From positions 622,706 through 686,705 of the forward strand of contig LS999828.1 of assembly GCA_900537185.1 (NCBI GenBank): a DNA stretch of 64,000 nucleotides, in the 5' to 3' direction. Within the stretch, counting starts at the first letter, position 1. Each line of letters begins with the position of its first letter. This DNA comes from Cytophagales bacterium Alg240-R148. Its GTDB lineage: Bacteria; Bacteroidota; Bacteroidia; Cytophagales; Cyclobacteriaceae. Of the stretch, positions 25,337 through 34,875 are shown one piece after another. The notes under the pieces are model-generated. The model did no database searches and was not told where the DNA came from. It was given only the letters and a program-made list of their open reading frames with translations. A program made the translations under genes and the position numbers.

Positions 25337-26566
25337 GTGAATAAAAAGAAAATTTTAAATGACCCCGTTTATGGGTTCATTCACATTAAAAGTGACTTGG
25401 TTTTTGACATCATAGAAGACCCTATTTTTCAGAGACTGAGAAGAATAAAACAATTGGGACTTACCGATTACGTATATCCAGGAGCGCTGCATACCCGCTT
25501 CCACCACGCTTTGGGTGCCATGCATTTAATGGGGCTTGCTTTGGACAGCCTGAGAATGAAAAATGTTCCCATTAACGACGACGAATACGAAGCCACCCTG
25601 ATTGCCATTCTTTTGCACGACATTGGCCACGGACCGTTTTCTCATGCTCTCGAGTTCAGCTTGCTCAAGGGCATACAGCACGAAAGTTTGTCTTTGTTGC
25701 TCATGCAGCACCTCAACCAACAACACAACAACCAGCTCTCTCTCGCCATAAAAATTTTCCAAGACAGTTACCACCGTGGGTTTTTCCATTCCTTAATATC
25801 CAGCCAACTCGACATAGACCGACTAGATTATTTAAAACGGGACAGCTTTTTCACAGCAGTTCCAGAAGGCAACATCAGTTTGGAACGAATTATTTTGATG
25901 CTTAATGTAGTCAACGACGAATTGGTTGTAGAAGAAAAAGCCATTTACAGCATTGAAAACTTCCTGAATGCAAGAAGAATGATGTATTGGCAAGTATACC
26001 TCCATAAAACTTCCGTTGGCGCAGAGAAAATACTCATCAGTTTGATCAACAGAGCAAAAGAAATTGCCCAATCTGGGCAAAATGTATCGACCTCTGCCGC
26101 TTTGGAACAATTTTTAACCCAGAACTATACCTTAGAAGATTTTCAAAACCGCCCATCCTTGCTCGCACAATATGCAAAATTAGATGATTATGATATTTGG
26201 GGAGCTATTAAATGCTGGTCTACCCATGGCGATAAAATTTTGCGTCTGTTGGCCAATATGATGTTGGAAAGAAAACTTTTTAAAATATCCCTGCGCAACG
26301 AACCCTTAAAAAAGTCTGAAATTACCGCCGTGCGAGAATCCATTGCCTCTGTACTTAATATTAGGCAGGCCGACTCCAGGTATTTCTATGCGCATGGGGA
26401 AGTGTCCAATGCGGCCTATGCCTCCGGCAAAAAGAATATCAATATTCTAAAAAAAGATGGATCAATTGTAGAATTATCTGAGGCAGCTGATTTGCCAAAT
26501 ATCAAAGCCATGAGTAAAATCGTAAAAAAATACTATTTAAGCTGGCCTAAAAATGTAAATTTGTGA
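25337..26566 (+). CDS. HD-domain phosphohydrolase (dGTPase/SAMHD1-like)
   Basis: The GTG at 25337 is chosen because it gives KKILNDPVYGFIHI at the N-terminus and leaves 48 bp between the divergent genes; the ATG at 25283 would overlap the start of porX. The 409-residue protein has the HD motifs RFHHALGAMHL (H), LLHDIGHGPFSHALE (HD) and SSQLDIDRLDYLKRD (D). The family hydrolyses phosphorylated nucleotides, possibly dNTPs; the substrate here is unknown. It is followed by lpxD after 13 nt and so opens the lipid A operon. Confidence 0.85.
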   Translation: MNKKKILNDPVYGFIHIKSDLVFDIIEDPIFQRLRRIKQLGLTDYVYPGALHTRFHHALGAMHLMGLALDSLRMKNVPINDDEYEATLIAILLHDIGHGPFSHALEFSLLKGIQHESLSLLLMQHLNQQHNNQLSLAIKIFQDSYHRGFFHSLISSQLDIDRLDYLKRDSFFTAVPEGNISLERIILMLNVVNDELVVEEKAIYSIENFLNARRMMYWQVYLHKTSVGAEKILISLINRAKEIAQSGQNVSTSAALEQFLTQNYTLEDFQNRPSLLAQYAKLDDYDIWGAIKCWSTHGDKILRLLANMMLERKLFKISLRNEPLKKSEITAVRESIASVLNIRQADSRYFYAHGEVSNAAYASGKKNINILKKDGSIVELSEAADLPNIKAMSKIVKKYYLSWPKNVNL

Positions 26567-26579
26567 AAATTTTGAAAAT

Positions 26580-27626
26580 ATGGAATTCAGTGTTGATCAA
26601 ATAGCTGGCCTGATAGGTGGCAAAGTAATTGGGGACGGCAGCATCAAAATAAAGATGTTGGCAAAAATACAGGAAGCTCAAAACCATGAAGTAACATTTT
26701 TGAGTAATCCTAAATACGAGCCCAATTTATACACCACACAAGCAGGGGCAGTCATCGTGAGTGAAGGTTTCGAACCGAAATCGGCTCACAATGCTACTTT
26801 GATCGTTGTGAAAGACGCCTACGTTGGTGTTACAAAATTACTTGAAGAATACCATAAAATCATTAGTTCTCAACAAGTAGGCGTTGAAGAGCCCAACTTC
26901 ATGCATGATTCTTCTTCCATGGAAGAAAATGGATACAGAGGCGCTTTTTCTTATATTGGGAAAAATGTAAAAATTGGCAAAGGGGTAAAAATATTTCCTC
27001 AGGTATACATCGGAGACAACAGCGTCATTGGAGACTATTCTGTTTTACACCCAGGGGTGAAAGTATATGCCAATACAACTATTAAAAACCATTGCATCGT
27101 GCATTCAGGTGCGGTAATAGGAAGTGATGGTTTTGGATTCGCACCACAAAGCGATGGGTCGTACAAAGCCATCCCTCAAATGGGAGGTGTCTTATTAGAA
27201 GAAAACGTAAGTGTAGGTGCCAATACAGTAATTGATTGTGCTACTTTCTATGGAGACAAAACTGTTATTGGGCAAGGAGTGAAATTAGACAACTTGGTGC
27301 AAATTGCCCACAATGTAGTGATTGGTAAAAACACTGTAGTGGCAGCACAGACAGGCATTTCTGGTTCAACTACGGTTGGAGAAAACTGTGTGTTTGCAGG
27401 CCAAGTAGGAGTAATAGGACATGCAAAAATTGCCAACAACAGTACTTTCGGAGGTAAAGCCGGAGTAATCAAAGGAATTAAAAAAGAAGGTGAAATTCAC
27501 TATGGCAATCCTAGTTTCGACGTGAAACAATATTTGAAATCTTATGCCGTTTTTAAAAAATTACCGGAATTTGATGCCAAACTAAAACAACTTGAAGAAA
27601 AAATTATAAATTTGCCGACTGTTTAG
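26580..27626 (+). CDS. lpxD: UDP-3-O-(hydroxyacyl)glucosamine N-acyltransferase
   Basis: It adds the N-linked acyl chain in lipid A synthesis. The 348 residues comprise a uridine-binding N-terminal domain (about 1-100), then a left-handed beta-helix of hexapeptide repeats (for example IGKNVKIGKGVKIFP) and a C-terminal helix. The catalytic His is in HNVVIGKNTVV near residue 240. The gene order lpxD-lpxC/fabZ-lpxA confirms the role. Confidence 0.95.
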   Translation: MEFSVDQIAGLIGGKVIGDGSIKIKMLAKIQEAQNHEVTFLSNPKYEPNLYTTQAGAVIVSEGFEPKSAHNATLIVVKDAYVGVTKLLEEYHKIISSQQVGVEEPNFMHDSSSMEENGYRGAFSYIGKNVKIGKGVKIFPQVYIGDNSVIGDYSVLHPGVKVYANTTIKNHCIVHSGAVIGSDGFGFAPQSDGSYKAIPQMGGVLLEENVSVGANTVIDCATFYGDKTVIGQGVKLDNLVQIAHNVVIGKNTVVAAQTGISGSTTVGENCVFAGQVGVIGHAKIANNSTFGGKAGVIKGIKKEGEIHYGNPSFDVKQYLKSYAVFKKLPEFDAKLKQLEEKIINLPTV

Positions 27627-27637
27627 AGTCCTAAATT

Positions 27638-29032
27638 ATGAATTTAAAACAACATACTATAAAAAAAGCCGTCACCTTAAAGGGTGTTGGTCTCCATACC
27701 GGAGTTGTCACAACCATGACATTCAACCCTGCTCCTGATCACCACGGGATCAAATTCCAAAGAATTGATTTAGAAGAGCGGCCAATTATTGATGCGGATG
27801 TAGACAACGTTGTGGACATTTCTAGGGGTACCACCATTGAACAGCATGGCGCGCGAGTTGGCACTATTGAACATACCTTGGCCGCATTGGTTGGGTTGGA
27901 AATAGACAATGTACTCATTCAGCTGGATGGTCCTGAATGCCCCATCATGGATGGTAGTTCCATTCAGTTTGTAGAAGTTTTAATGGAAGCTGGTACGGAA
28001 GAACAAGAGTCTTTGCGAGAATACATTGAACTAGAGGAAAGCTTATTTTACAGAGAAGAAGACAGAGATGTAGAAATTGCTGCGCTTCCTTTAGACGACT
28101 ACAGAGTTACCGTAATGGTAGATTACAACTCGCCAGTGTTGGGTAGCCAACATGCCTCTTTGAATGACCTTAGCAAATTTGAAAAGGAAATTGCTTCGTG
28201 TAGAACATTTTGTTTTTTACATGAATTAGAGATGTTGCATAAAAACAACCTTATCAAAGGAGGGGACCTCAACAATGCCATAGTAGTGGTGGATCGAATT
28301 GTAGAAGACCATGAATTGGACAATCTGGCTAAGCTTTTTAATAAGCCTAAAGTTGAAGTAAAAAAAGAAGGCATTCTGAACAATGTTGACTTAAGATATA
28401 AAAATGAACCAGCACGCCACAAGCTGTTGGATGTTATAGGCGATTTAGCTTTAGCTGGAAGGCCTATCAAAGCGCAAATTCTAGCAGCTCGACCAGGCCA
28501 TGCGGCCAATGTTGCCTTTGCCAAAAAATTAAAAACTGCTTGGAAAAAAACGGTAAAAAAGAACGTTCCAAAATACAACCCCAACCAACCTCCAATACTG
28601 GACATCAACGGCATCACCAAATTTTTGGCGCACCGTTACCCATTTTTATTGATTGATAAAATCATTCAATTGGAAAGCGATACGGTTAGTGGAGTGAAAA
28701 ACGTTACCATGAATGAGCCTTTTTTCCAAGGCCACTTCCCTGACAACCCGGTAATGCCTGGTGTGCTTCAAGTGGAAGCCATGGCACAAGTTGGTGGTAT
28801 TCTAGTTTTAAACACAGTGGAAGACCCTGACAATTATTGGACTTACTTTTTGGGTATTGAAAATTTCAGATTCAGAAAAATGGTTTTACCAGGAGACACA
28901 TTGGTAATCAAATGTGACCTTCAAGGAAATATTAAAAGAGGTATTGCTAAAATGTACGGAAGGGCATTTGTAGGGGATACACTCGTTAGTGAAGGTTATC
29001 TTACCGCCAGCATAGTAAAAAAGAACTCATGA
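27638..29032 (+). CDS. lpxC/fabZ: Fused LpxC deacetylase and FabZ dehydratase
   Basis: A 464-residue bifunctional enzyme. Residues 1 to about 305 are UDP-3-O-acyl-GlcNAc deacetylase, with GVGLHTG, zinc His in TIEHTLAAL, HKLLDVIGDLAL and GHAANVAFAKKL. Residues about 322-464 are 3-hydroxyacyl-ACP dehydratase, with catalytic His in FLAHRYPFLLID and Glu in PGVLQVEAMAQVGG. This fusion is well known in Bacteroidota. It ties lipid A commitment to fatty acid synthesis. The stop overlaps the start of lpxA by 4 bp. Confidence 0.97.
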   Translation: MNLKQHTIKKAVTLKGVGLHTGVVTTMTFNPAPDHHGIKFQRIDLEERPIIDADVDNVVDISRGTTIEQHGARVGTIEHTLAALVGLEIDNVLIQLDGPECPIMDGSSIQFVEVLMEAGTEEQESLREYIELEESLFYREEDRDVEIAALPLDDYRVTVMVDYNSPVLGSQHASLNDLSKFEKEIASCRTFCFLHELEMLHKNNLIKGGDLNNAIVVVDRIVEDHELDNLAKLFNKPKVEVKKEGILNNVDLRYKNEPARHKLLDVIGDLALAGRPIKAQILAARPGHAANVAFAKKLKTAWKKTVKKNVPKYNPNQPPILDINGITKFLAHRYPFLLIDKIIQLESDTVSGVKNVTMNEPFFQGHFPDNPVMPGVLQVEAMAQVGGILVLNTVEDPDNYWTYFLGIENFRFRKMVLPGDTLVIKCDLQGNIKRGIAKMYGRAFVGDTLVSEGYLTASIVKKNS

Positions 29033-29808
29033 ACCAGCCATTAGCATACATTCATCCAGAGGCAAAAATTGCTCAAAACGTAGTTATTGAACCATTTACT
29101 ACCATCCACAAAAATGTGGAGATTGGAGAAGGAACATGGATTGGTTCCAACGTGACAATATTTGAAGGCGCAAGAATTGGTAAAAACGTTAAGATTTTTC
29201 CAGGTGCATCTATTTCTGCTTTGCCTCAAGACTTAAAGTACGATGGCGAAGACACTTTGACCTATGTTGGAGACAACACAGTAATAAGAGAATATGTGAC
29301 CATTAGCAAGGGCACCAAAGACCGGTTGAAAACAGAGGTGGGTAAAAACTGTTTGCTCATGGCTTATGTTCATGTGGCACACGACTGTCTGGTAGGAAAC
29401 AACTGCATATTTTCGAATGCGGTACAATTAGCAGGGCATGTTATAGTAAATGATTTTGCCATCATCGGAGGTACCAGTGCCATCCACCAATTTGTTCAAA
29501 TTGGATCTCATGCCATGGTGTCTGGTGGTTCTTTGGTAAGAAAAGATGTTCCTCCTTTTACCAAGGCAGCAAGAGAACCTTTGACCTACTGTGGCATCAA
29601 CTCCATTGGTCTGCGGCGCAGGGGGTTTTCTCCAGAAAAGATCAACGAAATTCAAGAAATATATAGATACATCTTCTTAAAAGGTTTAAACAACTCCAAA
29701 GCGTTAGACAAGGTGGAAGTTGAACTTAAACCTTCCAAAGAAAGAGATGAAATCATTCGTTTCATTAGAAGCTCAGACAGAGGGGTTATGAAAGGCTATG
29801 CTTACTAA
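29029..29808 (+). CDS. lpxA: UDP-N-acetylglucosamine O-acyltransferase
   Basis: First enzyme of lipid A synthesis. The 259 residues form a beta-helix of hexapeptide repeats, with the catalytic His in AYVHVAHDCLVG (near residue 122) and a C-terminal helical domain (RRRGFSPEKINEIQEIYR). It overlaps the end of lpxC/fabZ by 4 bp and is followed by an ABC ATPase after 12 nt. Confidence 0.96.
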   Translation: MNQPLAYIHPEAKIAQNVVIEPFTTIHKNVEIGEGTWIGSNVTIFEGARIGKNVKIFPGASISALPQDLKYDGEDTLTYVGDNTVIREYVTISKGTKDRLKTEVGKNCLLMAYVHVAHDCLVGNNCIFSNAVQLAGHVIVNDFAIIGGTSAIHQFVQIGSHAMVSGGSLVRKDVPPFTKAAREPLTYCGINSIGLRRRGFSPEKINEIQEIYRYIFLKGLNNSKALDKVEVELKPSKERDEIIRFIRSSDRGVMKGYAY

Positions 29809-29820
29809 AGCCAGTTTTTT

Positions 29821-30435
29821 ATGATTGAACTCAAATCTTTGGGTAAAAAATATTTTAAAGAGTGGATTTTCCGCCATATGGATCTAACATGCGAAGAAGG
29901 TACTATTACTTCTATCGTAGGTCCCAACGGAGGTGGTAAATCCACTTTTTTAAAAGTGTTGATGGGGTTCATTCCTGAAACAGAAGGCGGCATCCAATAT
30001 GTGCTCAACGGAAAAAATGTTCCAACGGAAGAAATATACAAATTTTTATCCCTCGCTACTCCTTACCAAGAACTACTTGAAGATTTGACATTGTTAGAAT
30101 TTTTAAACTTTCATTTTCAATTTAAAAAACTCCATACCTTTGACTCCGTCCAAGACCTTGTAGCGCATGCTTATTTAAATGGGCACGAAAACAAACAAAT
30201 CAAAAATTTTAGTTCAGGAATGAAACAAAGGGTTCGGTTGGCTTCCGCAATGTTTTCTGAGGTGCCTCTATTGTTTTTAGATGAACCTACTACTAATCTG
30301 GACGATACCGCCATCGATTGGTACCAAAAATCCATGAAAATGGTGCAAAACAAAACACATACCTTTATTGCTTCTAATATTAAAGCAGAAATTGCCCTGT
30401 GTGACAGTGAAATTAATATCAGCAATTATAAATAA
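29821..30435 (+). CDS. ABC transporter ATP-binding protein without an adjacent permease
   Basis: A 204-residue ATPase: Walker A GPNGGGKST near residue 37, signature NFSSGMKQRVRLASA, Walker B LLFLDEPTTNLDD. It is short, with no C-terminal extension. It is the last gene after lpxA and probably co-transcribed, but no permease gene is nearby, so its membrane partner is encoded elsewhere. The context hints at envelope lipid transport; the sequence does not prove it. Confidence 0.85.
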   Translation: MIELKSLGKKYFKEWIFRHMDLTCEEGTITSIVGPNGGGKSTFLKVLMGFIPETEGGIQYVLNGKNVPTEEIYKFLSLATPYQELLEDLTLLEFLNFHFQFKKLHTFDSVQDLVAHAYLNGHENKQIKNFSSGMKQRVRLASAMFSEVPLLFLDEPTTNLDDTAIDWYQKSMKMVQNKTHTFIASNIKAEIALCDSEINISNYK

Positions 30436-30535
30436 TTTCCGGTTACTTTATTAGGGAAAAATATATACAAACTGTAGGTAAATTATACAAATTCGTTTAA
30501 TTTGCTGACAATTTTTATTAGTTAAATTCAAAATT

Positions 30536-31027
30536 ATGAGAAACCTTATTACAGCATTGGCTTTCCTTTCGTTGGTTACATTGTCTCTTACAGGATGTAA
30601 AAAAGATAGCGATCCGGAACCATCAGCTGCAGAACAAGCAATTACTAAGTTAACGAACAACAGTTCGATTACATGGAAAGTAAGCAGTGTTACTTTAGAA
30701 AGTTCCGCTGTTCCAGAATATGACGGTAGTAATTTTTCGCTTACTTTGACTAAAACAGGTGACTCGGCCGAAGCTACTCATGGATATGGTACTTCTAACA
30801 GACCGGACAGGTTACAACCATGGCCTTTATCTGGCGATTGGAAATTGGGAACAAACGTAAGTTCTCAATTGGTTAGAGACCCCGACACAGCGGACGAATT
30901 GGCTATGACTTATTCTGTTTCTGACTCGGAACTGGTAATCAGTTTCAATTTTAACGGAAATGGATGGGACAAAGCTGGTAAAACAGAAGTAGTAGAAGGC
31001 AACTGGGTGTTTACATTCACCAAGTAA
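30536..31027 (+). CDS. Putative surface lipoprotein, unknown function
   Basis: A 163-residue protein with signal peptide and lipobox LSLTGC; the mature form starts C-KKDSDPEP, with the acidic residues close after Cys that act as a surface-export signal in Bacteroidota. The rest is a single small, Ser/Thr-rich beta domain containing WKVSSVTL and GNWVFTF, reminiscent of the lipocalin-like repeat lipoproteins of this phylum. No enzyme motif is visible. It stands alone, ended by a strong terminator. Confidence 0.75.
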   Translation: MRNLITALAFLSLVTLSLTGCKKDSDPEPSAAEQAITKLTNNSSITWKVSSVTLESSAVPEYDGSNFSLTLTKTGDSAEATHGYGTSNRPDRLQPWPLSGDWKLGTNVSSQLVRDPDTADELAMTYSVSDSELVISFNFNGNGWDKAGKTEVVEGNWVFTFTK

Positions 31028-31063
31028 GAGTCAAGCATTCTAACAAAACCACCTAATTTTAAT

Positions 31064-31097
31064 AAAAAAAGCCGAAGATATTTTCTTCGGCTTTTTT
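31064..31097. terminator. Bidirectional terminator between the lipoprotein gene and pgk
   Basis: GCCGAAGA (31071-31078) pairs perfectly with TCTTCGGC (31084-31091). An A-run (31064-31070) and a T-run (31092-31097) flank the stem, so both convergent genes are served. Confidence 0.92.
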
Positions 31098-31118
31098 GTT
31101 AGCATTCTATTTTTGTAA

Positions 31119-32303
31119 TTAAGAAAGTGCAGCTACACCAGGAAGTACTTTTCCTTCCATGTATTCTAATAATGCACCTCCACCGGTTGAAACATAACTT
31201 ACCCGATCACCAAAACCTAGGTTGTTTACGGCTGCAGCTGAATCTCCTCCTCCAATTAAAGAAAAAGCGCCTTCATCGGTAGCCGCTACCACAGCTTCCG
31301 CTACTGCAACAGTTCCATGTGCAAAGTTGGGCATTTCAAAAACGCCCATTGGGCCATTCCATAGTACAGTTTTTGAAGATTTAATCGCTTCCGAAAACAC
31401 CACCCTTGCCTCCGGCCCAATGTCCAATCCCATCCAACCAGATTCAATTTGACCGTTCATGGTTACCTTGCTATCTGCGTCGTTGTTGAAATCATTGGCC
31501 ACAACAGAATCAATTGGAAGCAACAAATTCACTCCTTTTTCTTTGGCCTTTTTAATCAAAGTAGCAGCCAACTCCAACTTATCCTCTTCCACCAAGCTGT
31601 TTCCTATGCTTCCTCCTATGGCTTTAAAAAAGGTATAAGACATCCCTCCACCAATAATTAAGTTATCCACTTTGTCCAACAATTGTTCAATGATCAAAAT
31701 CTTATCTGAAATTTTAGCCCCGCCCATAATTGCGGTAAATGGTTTTTGCGCCCCACCTATTACTTTTTCAGCATTTTCCAATTCTGCGGCCATTACATAT
31801 CCTGCACATTTTTCTTCAAAAAACTGTGCAATTACTGCTGTAGAGGCATGTGCTCGGTGGGCGGTTCCAAATGCATCGTTGACATACACATCTCCATGCG
31901 CCGACAATTTTTGTGCAAAAGCAACATCGCCTTTGGTTTCTTCTTTATAAAACCTAAGGTTGTCCAATAAAAGAACTTCACCAGGTTGCAAAGCAGCAGA
32001 TTTGGCCAAAGCTTCCTCCCCTATACAGTCGCCTCCAAATTGGACTGTAACACCAATTTTGTCGGATAAATCTTTTACGATGTGTTGCAATGAAAATTTA
32101 TCTTCAGGGCCATTCTTAGGTCTGCCCAAGTGAGACATAAGCACCACACTACCTCCTTTTTCCAGTATGGTTTTTATGGTCGGAACAGCCGCGTTGATCC
32201 GTGTGAAATCAGTTATTTCAAATGCGCCATTTAATGGTACATTAAAATCAACTCTAATAAGCGCTCGCTTACCTTGGAAATCTTGATTGTCAATTGTTTT
32301 CAT
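31119..32303 (-). CDS. pgk: Phosphoglycerate kinase
   Basis: The glycolytic kinase making ATP and 3-phosphoglycerate. 394 residues with RVDFNVPL near residue 17, LMSHLGRPK near 57, the central [13 protein letters not shown], and the C-terminal nucleotide loop [16 protein letters not shown]. Standard length. It lies 19 nt after the sua5-type gene and could be read from the upstream lipid/tRNA-modification unit or from a promoter within it. Confidence 0.97.
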   Translation of the reverse strand: MKTIDNQDFQGKRALIRVDFNVPLNGAFEITDFTRINAAVPTIKTILEKGGSVVLMSHLGRPKNGPEDKFSLQHIVKDLSDKIGVTVQFGGDCIGEEALAKSAALQPGEVLLLDNLRFYKEETKGDVAFAQKLSAHGDVYVNDAFGTAHRAHASTAVIAQFFEEKCAGYVMAAELENAEKVIGGAQKPFTAIMGGAKISDKILIIEQLLDKVDNLIIGGGMSYTFFKAIGGSIGNSLVEEDKLELAATLIKKAKEKGVNLLLPIDSVVANDFNNDADSKVTMNGQIESGWMGLDIGPEARVVFSEAIKSSKTVLWNGPMGVFEMPNFAHGTVAVAEAVVAATDEGAFSLIGGGDSAAAVNNLGFGDRVSYVSTGGGALLEYMEGKVLPGVAALS

Positions 32304-32322
32304 ATGCTATATTAATATTATT

Positions 32323-33279
32323 CTAATTCACTGATGCTCTGCGAAGTCTGTCATTAATGGCCATCCCCAACCCTTCATTTGGAAATGCTTCACAAAGTAT
32401 AACATCCAAAGGTTCGGCATCCAACTGTCTTAATGCTGCAAACAATTTTTGGGCTGCCTCCTCCATTTTCTTTCCCTCGCTGAGTACTATGGAAGTTGAG
32501 ACCAAGGGGCCCTCATAATTTGTATTAAAACTTAAGGTTCCTATTTTTTTGCCTTCATTCGCCTCTATGAGGGTTGGCACGTGACCAATGACCAGTTTAA
32601 TTTTAGGGGCGTAATGGCTCTTTAACATACCAGGAGCCTTAGGATTGGACGTAGAATGTGCAAGATAGTTAATTTTTCCAACTTTTTCTTCAATTTCAGC
32701 TTGTGACAACCCTCCAAACCTAAAAACGGTCAATTCATTGTTTTGAAAACCAACAATCGTGGATTCCAACCCTACCGAACTCGCACCTCCATCTAAAATA
32801 TAAGGTACAGCATCGCCCAGTTGATCGTTTACATGATTGGCCGTTGTTGGACTGATATAACCAAATGGGTTCGCACTTGGTGCAGCCAATGGAAAACCAG
32901 TCGTTTTCAATAATTCATTGGTTATATGGTGCATGGGCATTCGGATGGCCACTGTATCCAGGCCAGAAGTAACCACATCCGGAACGGTGTTTTTTTTCTC
33001 AAAAAGCAAAGTCAATGGGCCCGGCCAAAATGCGTCCATCAAAAGCGCGTATGGCTCAGGTACTTCCTTTACTAATTGTTCCAACTGAGTCATGGAAGCA
33101 ACATGAACTATCAATGGATCAAACGAGGGCCGTTTTTTGGCTTTGAAAATTTTCATTACGGCTTCGGAGTCCAAAGCATTGGCTGCCAAACCATAAACTG
33201 TTTCTGTAGGAATTCCAACCACCTCGCCGTTGATGAGCAATTCGGTTGCTTTTTGTATGTCCTTCCCAATTTCAGCCAT
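32323..33279 (-). CDS. sua5: L-threonylcarbamoyladenylate synthase (Sua5/YrdC type)
   Basis: It makes threonylcarbamoyl-AMP for the t6A tRNA modification. 318 residues: the YrdC domain (1-200) with GEVVGIPTETVYGLAANA and KAKKRPSFDPLIVHV, then the extra C-terminal Sua5 domain (about 225-318) with the linker PKAPGMLKSHYAPK. It overlaps the NUDIX gene by 8 bp. TsaE at 23293-23739 acts in the same pathway. Confidence 0.93.
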   Translation of the reverse strand: MAEIGKDIQKATELLINGEVVGIPTETVYGLAANALDSEAVMKIFKAKKRPSFDPLIVHVASMTQLEQLVKEVPEPYALLMDAFWPGPLTLLFEKKNTVPDVVTSGLDTVAIRMPMHHITNELLKTTGFPLAAPSANPFGYISPTTANHVNDQLGDAVPYILDGGASSVGLESTIVGFQNNELTVFRFGGLSQAEIEEKVGKINYLAHSTSNPKAPGMLKSHYAPKIKLVIGHVPTLIEANEGKKIGTLSFNTNYEGPLVSTSIVLSEGKKMEEAAQKLFAALRQLDAEPLDVILCEAFPNEGLGMAINDRLRRASVN

Positions 33280-33829
33280 AAATATTCTGTTTTACTTTTT
33301 CAACCATTCTGAGTATGCTGTTGTTGCTTTCTGTAGTTGCTTGTAACAAATCAAACGCTACCCACTTGACGTCATTGGACTCTTCGGATACCACTAAGGT
33401 TTCGTTTTCTTCTGCTTCAAACAAAAAACGAACATCGTAGTGCAAGTGGCTCGGAACCTCCTTTTTTTCAGGAATTTCATGTATGTCCAAATCGAATATT
33501 GTTGCGGTTAGCAGTTGCAAAGAAGTTAAGCCTGTCTCTTCTTCTCCTTCTTTGTGGGCAACACCCACTAGGTTTTCATCCCCATCTGCATGACCACCAG
33601 GTTGCAACCATCGGTTAAGCTTCTTATGATGCACCAAAAGAGCCTTGTTTTTTGCAGTATTGACAATCCAACACGATGCTGTTAAGTGCCCTTCTAATCG
33701 GCTTCTTTTAAAACAATTGTCTTCTTTCAGCAGCTGGATAAACTGGGGTACAAACAGTTGTTCTTCTGCATAGTTGGAAGCGTACTGTTCCAGTGTGGAT
33801 TTTAATTCTTGTTTTGTTCCCATCATCAA
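33272..33829 (-). CDS. NUDIX hydrolase
   Basis: A 185-residue protein with a Nudix box at about residues 78-100: G-x5-E-x7-K-E-G-x-E-E-x-G-L. The usual Arg of the box is Lys here, and the catalytic glutamates are kept. It cleaves an X-linked nucleoside diphosphate; the substrate is not predictable. It overlaps gpsA by 4 bp and sua5 by 8 bp, so the genes are translationally coupled. Confidence 0.85.
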   Translation of the reverse strand: MMMGTKQELKSTLEQYASNYAEEQLFVPQFIQLLKEDNCFKRSRLEGHLTASCWIVNTAKNKALLVHHKKLNRWLQPGGHADGDENLVGVAHKEGEEETGLTSLQLLTATIFDLDIHEIPEKKEVPSHLHYDVRFLFEAEENETLVVSEESNDVKWVAFDLLQATTESNNSILRMVEKVKQNIYG

Positions 33830-34875
33830 ATGAAAGCAATATCAACATTAAATGGATACTTCATTAAGTAGGCCAAACCTTCTTCTACTGTCAGGTTTTC
33901 ATACAACACTTTGTACAAAGTCTGGGTAATAGGTGCTTTTACATTGTGAAATTCAGCTAGTTTCTTGGCAATCTTCACTGTGTTGATCCCTTCTGCTACT
34001 TCCTCCATGGAACCTAGAATCTGGTCCAAGGTTTCTCCTTTTGCCAACCTGAAGCCCACACTGAAATTTCTACTCAACGGACTGTTGCATGTGGCTACTA
34101 AATCTCCAATGCCCGCCAATCCAACAAATGCCTTCATGTTCCCTCCTAAAGCTTCGCCCAAGTAGATCATCTCCACCATGCCCCTACTAATCAGTAGGCC
34201 TTTGGCGTTTTCACCTAGCCCCAGCCCACTTAAAGCTCCGGAAGCTATTGCGATTATATTTTTTAAAACTCCAGCTAGCTCAATTCCAATTAAATCATTG
34301 TTGCCGTACACCTGAAAACGATTATTTCTTAGCAGCTGTTGCCCTACTTTTATTACCTCATCAAAATGGCTGGCTACTACTGTTGCAGCAGGTTGTTCGT
34401 CGGCCATTTCTCTGGCCAAATTCGGACCCGCCAAGCAGCCTACCCGAACCACTACGGACTCATCCTTAATCACCTCGCTCATGGTATGCACATTTTCTCT
34501 GCTAAAAGAAAAGTCCACATTATCGGCAAAAGGCATTTTGTAGTCGAGTCCTTTGGTGCCATGTATTAAAATGTGGTAGGGGTGCAAAAAAGGAGATAAG
34601 TTTTGCATCATATCTCTGAACCCAGAAGAGGCCACAATAGGAAAAATAATTTCACAGGTATTGGCCAAATATTCTAAATCCGTTGTAGGCGCAACGTTGT
34701 CATTGAATACATGGCCTTTGCTTTCTTTTGTTGTCCGAATAACTTCGGCTTTTTCTTCATCCCGTGTATAAATTAAGACTTTGCTTTTGGCAGATAGAAT
34801 GTTGGCAATAGCAGAGCCAAAACTGCCTGCACCAATAACACCAACTACTCGATCAGATGTATTTTTCAAGCTCAT
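33826..34875 (-). CDS. gpsA: Glycerol-3-phosphate dehydrogenase [NAD(P)+]
   Basis: It reduces dihydroxyacetone phosphate to sn-glycerol 3-phosphate for phospholipids. 349 residues; the NAD-binding motif GVIGAGSFGSAIANIL is near residue 13, and the substrate region has GVLKNIIAIASG and NAKGLLISRGMVEM. It overlaps by 23 bp the upstream acyltransferase, which would use its product. This pairing supports a shared role in membrane lipid synthesis. Confidence 0.95.
   Translation of the reverse strand: MSLKNTSDRVVGVIGAGSFGSAIANILSAKSKVLIYTRDEEKAEVIRTTKESKGHVFNDNVAPTTDLEYLANTCEIIFPIVASSGFRDMMQNLSPFLHPYHILIHGTKGLDYKMPFADNVDFSFSRENVHTMSEVIKDESVVVRVGCLAGPNLAREMADEQPAATVVASHFDEVIKVGQQLLRNNRFQVYGNNDLIGIELAGVLKNIIAIASGALSGLGLGENAKGLLISRGMVEMIYLGEALGGNMKAFVGLAGIGDLVATCNSPLSRNFSVGFRLAKGETLDQILGSMEEVAEGINTVKIAKKLAEFHNVKAPITQTLYKVLYENLTVEEGLAYLMKYPFNVDIAFI

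Noticed and set aside
30470-30500. Direct repeat TATACAAA upstream of the lipoprotein gene
   Set aside because: Only eight AT-rich bases in two copies, without a clear promoter relation; chance is likely.
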